Source of the DNA: Amorphus coralli DSM 19760 | GTDB lineage: Bacteria > Pseudomonadota > Alphaproteobacteria > Rhizobiales > Amorphaceae | NCBI RefSeq assembly: GCF_000374525.1 | Contig: NZ_KB894577.1 | Coordinates: forward strand, 90,126 to 154,125 | Direction of reading: 5' to 3' | DNA: 64,000 bases | Notes under the pieces: model-generated | Databases searched by the model: none | Told to the model about the DNA's origin: nothing | The model's input: the letters and a program-made list of their open reading frames with translations, nothing else | Shown: positions 43,082 through 54,784 of the stretch, piece after piece | Layout: every line of letters begins with the position of its first letter | Numbering within the stretch: the first letter of the stretch is position 1 | Position numbers and translations under genes: made by a program

Positions 43082-45724
43082 ATGAAGACTTCGACCGGCC
43101 AGACCGTCCGCCTCGAGGACTACCGCCCGACGGACTATGCGATCGATACGGTGAACCTCGATTTCCGCCTCGATCCGACTGAAACCCGCGTGGCGGCAAC
43201 GCTGGCCGTCGAGCCGCGTGAAGACACGGCCGAGGGCACTCCGCTCGAGCTGGTCGGCGACGGCCTGACGTTCGTGACGGCGTCGGTCGATGGCAGCACC
43301 CTGGCGGAAGACGCCTTCGACGCCACCCCAGACGCCTTCATCCTGAAATCGCCGCCGGCGGCCCCCTTCCGGCTGACGATCGAGACGCGGATCAACCCGG
43401 AGGGCAATTCGGCCCTGATGGGGCTGTTCCGCTCCAGCGGCACCTACTGCACCCAGTGCGAGCCCGAAGGCTTCCGTCGCATCACCTACTTCCTCGACCG
43501 ACCGGACGTCCTGTCCGTCTACACAACGCGGCTGGAGGGCCCGAAGGACCAGGTCCCGGTGCTTCTCTCCAACGGCAATCCCATTGAGGAAGGCGAGCTC
43601 GACGGCGGGCGGCACTACGTCGTCTGGCACGACCCGTTCCGCAAGCCGAGCTACCTGTTCGCGGCCGTCGCCGGTGACCTCGCCCACATCTCCGACACCT
43701 TCGTCACCGCCTCTGGCCGTACCGTCGATCTGCGGATCTACGTTGAAAAGGGCAAGGAAACCCGCTGCGACTGGGCCATGGACAGCCTCAAGCGCTCCAT
43801 GCGCTGGGACGAGGTGCGCTTCGGCCGCGAGTACGACCTCGACATTTTCATGATCGTCGCCGTGTCCGACTTCAACATGGGGGCTATGGAGAACAAGGGC
43901 CTCAACATCTTCAACGACAAGTACATCCTTGCCGATCCGGCCACGGCCACCGACGTCGACTACGCCGGCATCGAGAGCGTCATCGCCCACGAATATTTTC
44001 ACAACTGGACCGGAGACCGCATCACCTGTCGTGACTGGTTCCAGCTCTGCCTGAAGGAAGGGCTCACCGTTTTCCGCGACCAGGAGTTCACCTCCGACGA
44101 GCGCTCGCGCCCGGTGAAGCGCATTTCCGACGTGCGCACCCTGAAGGCGCACCAGTTTCCCGAGGATGCCGGCCCCCTCGCCCATCCGGTCAGGCCGCAG
44201 ACCTATCGCGAGATCAACAACTTCTACACGGCCACCGTCTACGAGAAGGGCGCCGAGGTGGTCCGCATGCTCGCCACCCGCCTGGGCGAGGACGGATTCC
44301 GCGCCGGCATGGATCTCTATTTCGAGCGCCATGACGGCGACGCGGCCACCATCGAGGACTTCATCGCCTGCTTCGCCGATGCCACCGGCACCGACCTGGA
44401 CGCGATGCTGCTCTGGTACGCCCAGGCCGGAACCCCGACGGTGACCGCCAACGGGTCCTGGGACGGAGCCAATCACACCTACACGCTGACCCTCTCCCAG
44501 AGCGTTCCGGCAACACCAGGGCAGCCGGACAAGCAGCCCATGCCGATGCCGATCCGCTTCGGTCTGGTCGGCCCCAACGGCGACGACATGGCCTATGACA
44601 GGGTCGAGGGGGCGCGGGTTGAAGGCGACGTCCTGATGCTGGAGGAGGCCGAGCAGACGGTCGTCTTCCACGGCATCGGTGCCCAGCCGGTGCCGTCGCT
44701 GCTGCGCGGCTTTTCGGCTCCCGTCCGCCTGCGATCCAACGAAACCTCGGAAGACCGGTTGTTCCTGCTCGCTCATGACAGCGACCCGTTCAACCGTTGG
44801 GAAGCGGCACAGCGGATCGCCATGGACCTACTGCAGGCCGGGACACGTGCGGTGCGCGCCGAGGGCGACGTCATCACCGACCCGGACTTCCTGCGAGGCC
44901 TGGCCACCATCGCCGAGGACGCCAGCCTGGAGCCGGCCTACCGGGCACTCGCTCTGCAGCTGCCGGCCGAGTCCGATGTCTTCCGCGAGATCGGTGAGGA
45001 CGTGGATCCGGCCGCGATCGCGGTCGCTCGCCGCACCATCAAGGCGGCGGTGGGACAGGCCCTCGCGGGAACGCTGGAACGGCTCTACGGGGAGCTTGCC
45101 GACGAAGGCGCCTATTCGCCGGATCCCGAGGCGACGGGACGCCGCGCGCTGCGCAATCTCGCGCTCGACTATCTGGTCTCGGCCGGTGCCGATGGGGCGG
45201 AGGCCCGCGCGGTCGCTCATTTCGAGACCGCCCGCAACATGACCGACCGGCTTGCCGCGCTGTCGACGCTGGCGATGCACCGGCTGCCCTCTGCCGAGGC
45301 CGCGTTCGAGACCTACGCCGACCTGTTTGCGGGCGACGCGCTCGCCATGGACAAGTGGTTGTCGCTGCAGGCCATGATCCCGGAAGAGGACAATCTCGAC
45401 CGGGTCCGCAAGCTGATGGACCACCCGGCCTTCTCCTTCTCCAACCCGAACCGGATTCGAGCCCTGATCGGCGCCTACGCCACTGGCAACCCGGTGTCCT
45501 TCCATCGCACGGACGGCGACGGCTACCGCTTCATTGCCGGTGTGGTGATGGAGTTGGACCCGAAGAACCCGCAGGTCGCGGCTCGGATGCTGGCCGCGTT
45601 CCGGTCCTGGCGCTCCCTGGAGGCGGGACGCCGCACGCTCGCGAAGGCGGAGCTCCAGCGGGTGGCCGACCGCCCCGGCCTGTCCACCGACACGTCGGAC
45701 ATCGTCACCCGCATGCTCGACTGA
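43082..45724 (+). CDS. pepN: Aminopeptidase N (M1 family)
   Basis: The 880-residue zinc aminopeptidase shows the exopeptidase motif GAMENKGLNIFND and the zinc site HEYFHNWTGDR (His303, Glu304, His307, with Glu326 in CLKEGLTVFRD as third ligand). A long alpha-helical C-terminal domain follows (DUF3458 type). It removes N-terminal residues from peptides in the cytoplasm. The ATG at 43082 begins MKTSTGQTVRLEDYRPTDYA, the usual family start; an upstream in-frame ATG at 42992 adds a poor 30-residue leader. A hairpin terminator follows at 45752. Confidence 0.95.
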   Translation: MKTSTGQTVRLEDYRPTDYAIDTVNLDFRLDPTETRVAATLAVEPREDTAEGTPLELVGDGLTFVTASVDGSTLAEDAFDATPDAFILKSPPAAPFRLTIETRINPEGNSALMGLFRSSGTYCTQCEPEGFRRITYFLDRPDVLSVYTTRLEGPKDQVPVLLSNGNPIEEGELDGGRHYVVWHDPFRKPSYLFAAVAGDLAHISDTFVTASGRTVDLRIYVEKGKETRCDWAMDSLKRSMRWDEVRFGREYDLDIFMIVAVSDFNMGAMENKGLNIFNDKYILADPATATDVDYAGIESVIAHEYFHNWTGDRITCRDWFQLCLKEGLTVFRDQEFTSDERSRPVKRISDVRTLKAHQFPEDAGPLAHPVRPQTYREINNFYTATVYEKGAEVVRMLATRLGEDGFRAGMDLYFERHDGDAATIEDFIACFADATGTDLDAMLLWYAQAGTPTVTANGSWDGANHTYTLTLSQSVPATPGQPDKQPMPMPIRFGLVGPNGDDMAYDRVEGARVEGDVLMLEEAEQTVVFHGIGAQPVPSLLRGFSAPVRLRSNETSEDRLFLLAHDSDPFNRWEAAQRIAMDLLQAGTRAVRAEGDVITDPDFLRGLATIAEDASLEPAYRALALQLPAESDVFREIGEDVDPAAIAVARRTIKAAVGQALAGTLERLYGELADEGAYSPDPEATGRRALRNLALDYLVSAGADGAEARAVAHFETARNMTDRLAALSTLAMHRLPSAEAAFETYADLFAGDALAMDKWLSLQAMIPEEDNLDRVRKLMDHPAFSFSNPNRIRALIGAYATGNPVSFHRTDGDGYRFIAGVVMELDPKNPQVAARMLAAFRSWRSLEAGRRTLAKAELQRVADRPGLSTDTSDIVTRMLD

Positions 45725-45751
45725 CCGCCGGCAGGCGACGGCGAGCGACGC

Positions 45752-45776
45752 GCCGGGGCAAATCAGTTGCCCCGGC
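45752..45776 (+). terminator. Hairpin after pepN
   Basis: GCCGGGGCAA and TTGCCCCGGC form a perfect 10-bp stem with loop ATCAG, 27 bp after the pepN stop. There is no T-run, so termination may be factor-assisted. Confidence 0.6.
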
Positions 45777-45840
45777 AGCCCGGTTGCGCCCGCCCGCGAC
45801 ACCCGCTCCAGCCCGCCCGCGCAACCAAATTCGCGAGCCG

Positions 45841-45914
45841 GATTCGCGGGTTGACGGAAAATTAATCTTAATGCTGGACAACAGGATTCGCGTCGATTCA
45901 AATGGAAATGATTC
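45841..45914. promoter_or_regulatory. Cluster of four GATTC (CcrM) methylation sites
   Basis: GATTC occurs at 45841, 45885, 45895 and 45910, four GANTC sites in 74 bp, directly upstream of the PleC-like kinase gene starting at 45971. CcrM methylates GANTC in alphaproteobacteria, and clustered sites often mark promoters whose activity follows replication. The A/T-rich TTAATCTTAA at 45872 could include a promoter element, but does not fit the CtrA consensus. Confidence 0.6.
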
Positions 45915-45970
45915 GGCGCTGATCGGCGCGTTTCGCTAACGCAATCAAACGGTTTCCAGGGGATATTGCC

Positions 45971-48379
<2,409 letters not shown>

Positions 48380-48402
48380 CGCAATTCCATGCGCATGCAG
48401 AA

Positions 48403-48432
48403 ACGGCCGGGGTCGGTATCGACCCCGGCCGT
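48403..48432. terminator. Strong hairpin terminator between convergent genes
   Basis: ACGGCCGGGGTCG (48403-48415) and CGACCCCGGCCGT (48420-48432) are perfect 13-bp arms around a GTAT loop. It serves the PleC-like kinase gene and, from the other side, the EF-hand gene. A T-run is only partial. Confidence 0.85.
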
Positions 48433-48467
48433 CTGCGTTTCAGGCAGGCGCTTGGAGGTGCCCGGTC

Positions 48468-49202
48468 CTATTCGGCGTCAGGGCCGTTGGCCGGACCACC
48501 GCGCATATCGCCCTGGTGCCAGCCGGGGCGCTCGCCGCGCGGGCCGTCCGCCCCGTGGCCACGCCAGCCATGACGGTCGCCGCCACGCGGGCCGCAATCA
48601 TCGCCGCGCGAGGCATGGTGCTTGCCGCGGTGGCCATCGTGACCCTTGCCCTTGAGGTGGCCCGGCCCCTTGCCCTTGTGCATCTCGGGTCCGGCCATCT
48701 CGCGCATGAGCTTGCGGAAGGTCCGCATCTCCTTGGCGTCGACCGTGCCGTCGTCGTTGCGATCCATCAGGGCAAAGACCTTCTCGCGCTGACGCTGCAT
48801 CTCCTCGGCGGTGATGGTGCCGTCGGCATCCAGGTCGAACCGGTCGAGGATGTGCTGGCGGCGGCGCTCGATCATGCGCTCGACGAGCGCGTCGTCGATC
48901 TCGTCGGTGGTGATCGACCCGTTGCCGTCAGCATCGAACCGGGCCATCGGACGCTCGCCGACCGTGGCGAACTCCTCGATGGTGATGCTGCCGTCACCAT
49001 TCGTGTCGAGACGTTCGATCATCGTCATGCGCTTGCCGCGCGGACCGCGCTCACGCTTGGCGTCCGGACCGGAGGCGGCGGGCGCCGCTTCGGCCTGAAC
49101 GGCCGGCGTGTCGGACCCGGTGTCCTGCGCGAAGGCAACGGAGGCCGGGGTGAAGGCGAGCAGCGCGGCAATCGCGAGGCTCGGGACTTTGTGGAAAGCC
49201 AT
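48468..49202 (-). CDS. Exported EF-hand calcium-binding protein with Gly/His-rich tail
   Basis: The 244-residue protein has a signal peptide (KVPSLAIAALLAFTPASVAF, cleaved near AQD), then four canonical EF-hand loops: DTNGDGSITIEEF, DADGNGSITTDEI, DLDADGTITAEEM and DRNDDGTVDAKEM. The last third is very rich in Gly, His, Arg and Asp (GKGPGHLKGKGHDGHRGKHH), suggesting extra metal binding or disorder. It is likely periplasmic. The ATG at 49202 has GAGGAG upstream. It lies downstream of glnE on the same strand with 193 bp between. Role unknown; Ca2+ buffering or signalling is an inference. Confidence 0.88.
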   Translation of the reverse strand: MAFHKVPSLAIAALLAFTPASVAFAQDTGSDTPAVQAEAAPAASGPDAKRERGPRGKRMTMIERLDTNGDGSITIEEFATVGERPMARFDADGNGSITTDEIDDALVERMIERRRQHILDRFDLDADGTITAEEMQRQREKVFALMDRNDDGTVDAKEMRTFRKLMREMAGPEMHKGKGPGHLKGKGHDGHRGKHHASRGDDCGPRGGDRHGWRGHGADGPRGERPGWHQGDMRGGPANGPDAE

Positions 49203-49395
49203 GGAATCTGCTCCTCGGTGTCGTTCGGCCGGGTGCGCTGCTGTTGGCGCGGGTCCCGACCCTTCCGGCCGACCCGGAGGCGTTTCGTACGCTTTCCGGC
49301 CGGTCTGCAGGGTTGAACGGGGAGAAGCGGGGCGGCCTACGCCTGCGGTGCGGAAAGATGCACCGGATCCATCGTCACGCTTTTGTGAGCGGATC

Positions 49396-52344
49396 TCAGT
49401 CCGCCGGTTGTTCCAGCGGACCCATGACGCGCTCGAAGACCGCGCGCACCTCGGACTGCGTTGCCCGCAGTTCGGCCTCGAGGCGGGAGAAGTCCGGCGC
49501 GTCGCCGGCGCGCACCAGCAGATCCTGGACACCCTGGGGGGCAGTGTCCGGCTTGAAGACGCCGTCCACCGCCAGGCGCAGGATCTGGGTGAGGGCGTGG
49601 TAGCGATTGACCGCGGGCACCAGCGTCTCCGCGGCACCCTTTTCGAGCACGCCGGCCTCGGCCGCTGCCCTCAGGCAGGCTTCCGTGGTCCGGGCCAGGA
49701 TCTCCGGGTGCTCCTGCGCATGAACGAGCTGCAGGTACTGGGCCAGGAACTCGATATCCACGAGCCCGCCGGCGACCTGCTTGATGTCCCAGATATCGCT
49801 GGTCCCCTTCTCCTTTTCGATGCGCCGCCGCATGTCGCGCACGTCGGACCGGATCGCCTCCGCGTCCCGGGGCCGGCAGAGGATAGCGCCGACGATGCCG
49901 TTCACGCGCGCGCCGAGATCGACGTCGCCCGCGATCACCCGGGCCCGGGTCAGTGCCATGTGTTCCCAGGTCCACGCCTGGTCCGTCTGGTAGGCCTCGA
50001 ACGAGCTCAGCCGGGTGGCGAGCGGGCCGGCGTTGCCGGACGGGCGCAGCCGGAAGTCCACCTCGTAGAGGGTGCCTTCCGCGGTCGGTGCGGAGAGCGC
50101 GGCAACCAGGCGCTGGGTCAGCCGCGCATAATACTGACTGGGCGCCAGCGATCTGGCCCCGTCGGAGCCGTCGGCGTCCGCATCGTGGTCGTAGAGCAGG
50201 ATCAGGTCCAGATCGGAGGCTGCCGTCATCTCGCCGCCACCGAGCTTGCCCATCGCCACGACGGAGACCAGCCCGCCGGGCACCACCCCGTGCGCGGCTT
50301 GGAATTCGACGCGCACCCGCGCCAGCATGCGATCGACCAGGGCGTCGGCGATCCGCGCGTAGGCGTTGCCGGCATCGGCAGGCGACAGCGTGCCCGTGAG
50401 GACCCGGACGCTGACTAGGAAGGCCTGCTCCTGGCCGAAGATGCGCGCGCGGTCGAGCGCCTCCTCGTAGGTGCGCGCCTCGTCCACGCTCCGGTCGAGA
50501 AGCGCCGACAGCTCTTCGGCATCGGGAAGCGTGCCGAAGAAGGCCGGGTCGAGCACCGCGTCGATCACCCGCGGTCGGCGTGTCAGGATCTGCGCGAGCT
50601 TGGGCGCCGCGCCCATGATGGTCGCGAGAAGCTGCAGCAGGCCGGGATTGGACTTCAGCAGCGAGAAGAGCTGCACGCCGGCCGGAAGCTGCGCGACGAA
50701 CCGGTCGAAGGCGGAGAAGGCCGCGTCGGCGTTCTTGGTGTGGGCGAGCGCGTCGAGGATGGCCGGAACAAGCTCCGTCAGAAGCTGGCGCGACCGCGAC
50801 GAGCGCGTCGCGGGATAGCGGCCGAAATGCCAGGCACGGATGGCGCGCGTCACCTCCTTCGGACGTTCGAATCCAAGTCCGTGCAAGGTCTCCAGCGTTT
50901 CCGGGTCGTCCTCGTCTCCGGTGAAGACCAGGCTCCCGAGACCGGTGGTCAGGCTCGGCGCGTCCTCGAAGAGCTCGCCATAGTGGCCCTGCACGCGCTC
51001 CAGGTGGCTGCGCAGCGCACGGGCGAACTCATCGATCGTGGCGAATCCGCAGAGCCGAGCCACCGGGGCGAGCGCCTCGTCGGTTGCCGGCAGGGTATGG
51101 GTCTGCTCGTCGGCGATCATCTGCAGCCGGTGCTCGACGAAGCGCAGGAAGCGATACGCTTCCTCCATTTCAGACCGGGTGGCCTCATCGATCCAGCCCG
51201 CCTCGACCAGCTCCGCCAGCATCGGCAGCGTCCGCAGGCCGCGGAGCGCCGGATTGCGCCCACCTGCGATGAGCTGCTGGGTCTGGACGAAGAACTCCAC
51301 CTCGCGGATGCCGCCCCGGCCGAGCTTGATGTTGTGGCCGGCAACGCCGATCTTGCCGTGGCCCTTCACGGCGTGGATCTGGCGCTTGATGGAGTGGACG
51401 TCGGCAATCGTCGCGTAGTCGAAAGAGCGCCGCCAGATGAAGGGTGAGATGTCCTTCAGGAAGGCCGTGCCGGCCTCGGCGTCACCGGCCACGGGCCGCG
51501 CCTTGATGAGGGCCGCGCGTTCCCAGTTCTGGCCGATGGATTCGTAATAGTGCAACGCGGCCGGGACAGAGAGCGCCACCGCCGTCGCACCCGGATCGGG
51601 TCTCAGCCGCAGGTCGGTGCGGAACACGTACCCGTCGCCGGTGCGCTCCTGCATGATGTGGACGAGCTTGCGCGTCATCCGCACGAACAGCGTCGTCAGG
51701 TCGTCGCGATCCTCCGCCTGCACGCGGTCGGGATCGAAGAAGACGATGAGATCGATGTCGCTGGAGTAGTTGAGCTCCTCCGCGCCATATTTGCCCATGC
51801 CCAGCACGATGTAGCCGGAGCCGTCCTGGGCGTTGTCGGTATCGGGAAGGATGATTTTGCCGCGCTCGTGAAGCTCGCGCAGCAGGTGACAGATGGTTGA
51901 CTGCAGGGCTGCATCGGCAAACGCGGTCAGCCCGCCGGTCACCGCTTCCAGCTCCCATAGGCCGCCGAGATCGGCAAGACCGATCAGGAGGGCGGCTTCC
52001 TGCTTGCCGCGACGCAGCCGCTGCATCAGCCCGGCTTCGCTGTCGGCGGGCTCGCCGGTGGCCGCGATCAACTCAGCAAGGCTCGCCTCGGGCGGAGCCG
52101 ACAGGAGGCGCGCCAGCCGGCCTGCGTCGCGGAAGGCGAGATCGCGCAGGAACGGGCTGTTGGAGAACACGCCCGTCAGGAACGGGGCGAGCGACGGCTC
52201 CTCGTCCAAGAGACGGCGCAGCGCGTCGCCCTCCTCGGTCCCGGCCAACTGGTCGAGATCGGCGGCGATGGCATCGCAACGGTCGGGATCGGCCGGAATC
52301 TCCCGGTCGATGCGGCGATAAAGCGGTTGGTCCTTGGCGTCCAT
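49396..52344 (-). CDS. glnE: Bifunctional glutamine synthetase adenylyltransferase/deadenylase
   Basis: The 982-residue protein has two nucleotidyltransferase domains with tandem metal motifs: GMGKYGAEELNYSSDIDLIV in the N-terminal half (deadenylase) and AMGKLGGGEMTAASDLDLIL in the C-terminal half (adenylylase), plus linking helical GlnD-UR_UTase-type domains (VHSIKRQIHAVKG, RGGIREVEFFVQTQQLIAGG). It adenylylates and deadenylylates glutamine synthetase in response to PII. The ATG shares one base with the histidine kinase stop, so it is translationally coupled to a two-component system. Confidence 0.97.
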   Translation of the reverse strand: MDAKDQPLYRRIDREIPADPDRCDAIAADLDQLAGTEEGDALRRLLDEEPSLAPFLTGVFSNSPFLRDLAFRDAGRLARLLSAPPEASLAELIAATGEPADSEAGLMQRLRRGKQEAALLIGLADLGGLWELEAVTGGLTAFADAALQSTICHLLRELHERGKIILPDTDNAQDGSGYIVLGMGKYGAEELNYSSDIDLIVFFDPDRVQAEDRDDLTTLFVRMTRKLVHIMQERTGDGYVFRTDLRLRPDPGATAVALSVPAALHYYESIGQNWERAALIKARPVAGDAEAGTAFLKDISPFIWRRSFDYATIADVHSIKRQIHAVKGHGKIGVAGHNIKLGRGGIREVEFFVQTQQLIAGGRNPALRGLRTLPMLAELVEAGWIDEATRSEMEEAYRFLRFVEHRLQMIADEQTHTLPATDEALAPVARLCGFATIDEFARALRSHLERVQGHYGELFEDAPSLTTGLGSLVFTGDEDDPETLETLHGLGFERPKEVTRAIRAWHFGRYPATRSSRSRQLLTELVPAILDALAHTKNADAAFSAFDRFVAQLPAGVQLFSLLKSNPGLLQLLATIMGAAPKLAQILTRRPRVIDAVLDPAFFGTLPDAEELSALLDRSVDEARTYEEALDRARIFGQEQAFLVSVRVLTGTLSPADAGNAYARIADALVDRMLARVRVEFQAAHGVVPGGLVSVVAMGKLGGGEMTAASDLDLILLYDHDADADGSDGARSLAPSQYYARLTQRLVAALSAPTAEGTLYEVDFRLRPSGNAGPLATRLSSFEAYQTDQAWTWEHMALTRARVIAGDVDLGARVNGIVGAILCRPRDAEAIRSDVRDMRRRIEKEKGTSDIWDIKQVAGGLVDIEFLAQYLQLVHAQEHPEILARTTEACLRAAAEAGVLEKGAAETLVPAVNRYHALTQILRLAVDGVFKPDTAPQGVQDLLVRAGDAPDFSRLEAELRATQSEVRAVFERVMGPLEQPAD

Positions 52345-53777
52345 CAGCTCCGGTCTTGGGCCAGATGCTTCGGGTCATGCGGGAAGACCAGAGTGGCCTT
52401 CAGGCCCGGCTCGGCATCGCCGAGCTCGAATCGGCCCCGGTGCACATTGGCGATTGCTTCGACCAGGCTCAAGCCAAGACCGGACCCGGGCGTCGATCGG
52501 CTCGCCTCCAGCCGCACGAAGCGGTCGGTGACCCGCGACCGGTCGGCCGGCGCGATGCCCGGGCCGTTGTCCGCCACGCTGAGCTCCGCCGCCACCTGGC
52601 TGTCGGTCAGGATCACCGACACCTTCGGCCCCTCCTCCGCGTCGCGAGCGCCATGCTTGATGGCATTGTCGATCAGGTTGGCGAGTGCCTGGCCCACCAG
52701 TTCGCGGTTGGCTTCCACCATCACGGTGTCGGGCACCTCGACGGACAGCGTCACCTCCGCCTCTTCCGCCACGGGCTCGTACATCTCGGCGACGTCCCTG
52801 GCGATCTGGGCGATATCGACCGGGGCAAGCGCCACCGTGGCCGAGCCGGCCTCGCTGCGCGCGATCATCAGGAGCGCGTCGAAGGTCCGGATGAGCGCCT
52901 CCGATTCCTCGATGGTCGCCTGAAGTGCGTCCCGCAGCGCCTCTTCCGACGTCGCCTGGCGCAGCGCCGCCTCCGCCTGCATGCGCAGGCGCGTCAGCGG
53001 TGTCTTGAGGTCGTGGGCAATGTTGTCGGAGACCCGGCGCAACCCGGCATGCAGCTCGGTGATCCGGTCCAGCATCGTGTTGAGGCTGTCGGAGAGCCGG
53101 TCGAACTCGTCGCCGGTCCCCGTAATCGGCAGGCGGCGGGTGAAGTCGCCATCGACGATCTTGCTGCCGGTGGCGGCGATGGCATCGATGCGCCTCAAAA
53201 CGCGGCTGGAGACCACCAGGAAGCTCAGCAGGCCGAACACGATCGCCACCAGCAGCGACCACTGCGCCGCCTGGGCGATGATCGCCCGGAACTCGGTCCG
53301 CTCCTCCAGGTCGCGGCCAACCAGCAGCCGGAAGCCGCCCGGCAGCACGAAGACCCGCACCAGCGCCGGCCGGGGCCGCGCTTCCTCCTCGCCCGACGGA
53401 CCGAGCCGCACATAGTAGACCGGCCGCGCCTCCCCGTCGGGGTTGGCGATCAGCGACTGGGTGAGGCTGTCGATGTTCCCGGCGATCCGGTTGCCGGCGA
53501 AATCGGTGATCAGGTAGAGGCTCGCGCCCGGCGCCACCGAGCGCCGTTCCACCGAGTTGACGAGACCGGTCAGGCCACGCACCCGGTACTGGTCCGACAG
53601 GCCCCGGATCTCCGCGTCGATGGTCTCGCGCAGCTGACGATCGAGGAGATCGTCCGTCATGGTGAAGATGTAGACGATCAGCCCGACCAGCAGCGCCGTG
53701 AAGACGGCGACGTAGACGAGCGTCAGCTTGACCGCCGTGGTGCGGAGAAGCCTACCGAGCGTCGTCACGAATGACAT
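52344..53777 (-). CDS. Two-component sensor histidine kinase
   Basis: The 477-residue kinase has a membrane helix at about 17-40, a periplasmic sensor to about 170, a second helix (about 173-191), a HAMP domain, His255 in VSDNIAHDLKTPLTRLRM, and an ATPase domain with NLIDNAIKHGARD, DNGPGIAP and GSGLGLSLVEAIANVH. The LKTPL context is typical of EnvZ/QseC-like kinases. It is coupled to the response regulator (26-base overlap upstream) and to glnE (one-base overlap downstream). In other Hyphomicrobiales this pair also sits between degP and glnE, as I recall. The signal is unknown. Confidence 0.92.
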   Translation of the reverse strand: MSFVTTLGRLLRTTAVKLTLVYVAVFTALLVGLIVYIFTMTDDLLDRQLRETIDAEIRGLSDQYRVRGLTGLVNSVERRSVAPGASLYLITDFAGNRIAGNIDSLTQSLIANPDGEARPVYYVRLGPSGEEEARPRPALVRVFVLPGGFRLLVGRDLEERTEFRAIIAQAAQWSLLVAIVFGLLSFLVVSSRVLRRIDAIAATGSKIVDGDFTRRLPITGTGDEFDRLSDSLNTMLDRITELHAGLRRVSDNIAHDLKTPLTRLRMQAEAALRQATSEEALRDALQATIEESEALIRTFDALLMIARSEAGSATVALAPVDIAQIARDVAEMYEPVAEEAEVTLSVEVPDTVMVEANRELVGQALANLIDNAIKHGARDAEEGPKVSVILTDSQVAAELSVADNGPGIAPADRSRVTDRFVRLEASRSTPGSGLGLSLVEAIANVHRGRFELGDAEPGLKATLVFPHDPKHLAQDRS

Positions 53778-54432
53778 AGCCGGCGCCGCGAACGGTGTGG
53801 AGGAGCGGCCGGTCGAAATCCTTGTCGATCTTCGAACGCAGGCGCGAGACGTGGACGTCGATGACGTTGGTCTGCGGGTCGAAATGATAGTCCCACACAT
53901 TCTCCAGCAGCATGGTGCGCGTCACCACCTGGCCGGCGTGCTGCATGAGATATTCAAGGAGACGGAACTCGCGAGGCTGCAGCGGGATCGGTTGACCGGC
54001 CCGGCTGACCGAATGCGACAGGCGGTCGAGCTCGAGATCGCCGACCGTGTAGGCGGTTTCCGCCTGGATGGGCTTCTGGCGGCGACCGAGCGCCTCGACC
54101 CGCGCGAGCAGTTCGGAGAAGGCATAGGGCTTGGCGAGATAGTCGTCGCCGCCGGCGCGCAGTCCCTTCACCCGGTCATCCACCTGGCCCAGCGCAGACA
54201 GGATGAGGATCGGCGTGGTGTCGCCCGCCTCGCGCCGCTCTTCGACGATGGAGAGCCCGTCGCGCAGCGGCAGCATCCGGTCGATCAGCAGAACATCGTA
54301 ATCGTTGGCGTGGGCGAATTCCGCCCCCTGGGCCCCGTCCTGGGCCAGGTCCACAACGTGGCCGGCTTCCCGGAGGCCGCGGGAGAGAAAACCGGCTGCG
54401 TCGCTGTCGTCTTCGATGAGGAGGATTCGCAT
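53752..54432 (-). CDS. OmpR/PhoB-family response regulator
   Basis: The 226-residue regulator has a receiver domain with acidic pair IEDDSD, phospho-acceptor Asp51 in YDVLLIDRMLPLRDG, and Lys in DDYLAKPYAFSELL, then an OmpR-type winged helix (REFRLLEYLMQHAGQVVTRT, VDVHVSRLRSKIDKDF, VRGAGYVIRD). It is phosphorylated by the kinase encoded next. The ATG at 54432 begins MRILLIEDD, the normal family start; an ATG four codons upstream is in frame. An inverted repeat at 54504-54534 lies in its upstream region. Confidence 0.95.
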   Translation of the reverse strand: MRILLIEDDSDAAGFLSRGLREAGHVVDLAQDGAQGAEFAHANDYDVLLIDRMLPLRDGLSIVEERREAGDTTPILILSALGQVDDRVKGLRAGGDDYLAKPYAFSELLARVEALGRRQKPIQAETAYTVGDLELDRLSHSVSRAGQPIPLQPREFRLLEYLMQHAGQVVTRTMLLENVWDYHFDPQTNVIDVHVSRLRSKIDKDFDRPLLHTVRGAGYVIRDDAR

Positions 54433-54503
54433 GGCGTCCGTCATGTGTCGGGTTCGGGCCGATCTTGCATCACTTTGGGCGCTGGCGGAAACCACAAGAG
54501 GCG

Positions 54504-54534
54504 GACGGCAGACCGCACGGAGCGATCTGCCGTC
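54504..54534. repeat. Inverted repeat GACGGCAGA / TCTGCCGTC
   Basis: Perfect 9-bp arms at 54504-54512 and 54526-54534 with a 13-base centre, about 75 bp upstream of the response regulator start. It could be an operator or an RNA hairpin. Confidence 0.6.
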
Positions 54535-54748
54535 CCACGGTGCCGAGTCGGCGGGGGCGACGGGAGCCAACAACGACACCGATACTGAAACGAGCGGCGG
54601 CTTCATCCAGCCAGAAGCCGCGGCCAAGAGGAGGGCCCTGTGCCGGGCCGTCAGTCGCGAGCGACACGCAGTCGCCGTGGCAGCCTCTAGTCCCGAACGA
54701 TACGAGCGCGGCGTCCGTACGGATCGTCAGCCCGTCCCGGTGCGGGGA

Positions 54749-54775
54749 CCGGAACCGCCCGTGGGGCGGATCCGG
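54749..54775 (-). terminator. Hairpin after the Deg protease gene
   Basis: CCGGA-A-CCGCCC pairs with GGGCGG-A-TCCGG around a GTG loop, 11 pairs with one A-A mismatch, ten bases after the protease stop on the reverse strand. No clear T-run. Confidence 0.5.
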
Positions 54776-54784
54776 ACGTCGGGG

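Larger units (their letters stand above)
54433..54784. other. Intergenic region between response regulator and Deg protease
   Basis: About 350 bp without a gene. It contains a 9-bp inverted repeat (54504-54534) and, at 54749-54775, a hairpin just after the protease stop. It should hold the promoter for the response regulator-kinase-glnE unit, but no hexamers were fixed. Confidence 0.5.

Noticed and set aside
45872..45881. TTAATCTTAA as a CtrA-binding site upstream of the PleC-like kinase
   Set aside because: CtrA half-sites are separated by about seven bases in the TTAA-N7-TTAA consensus; here the spacing is two.
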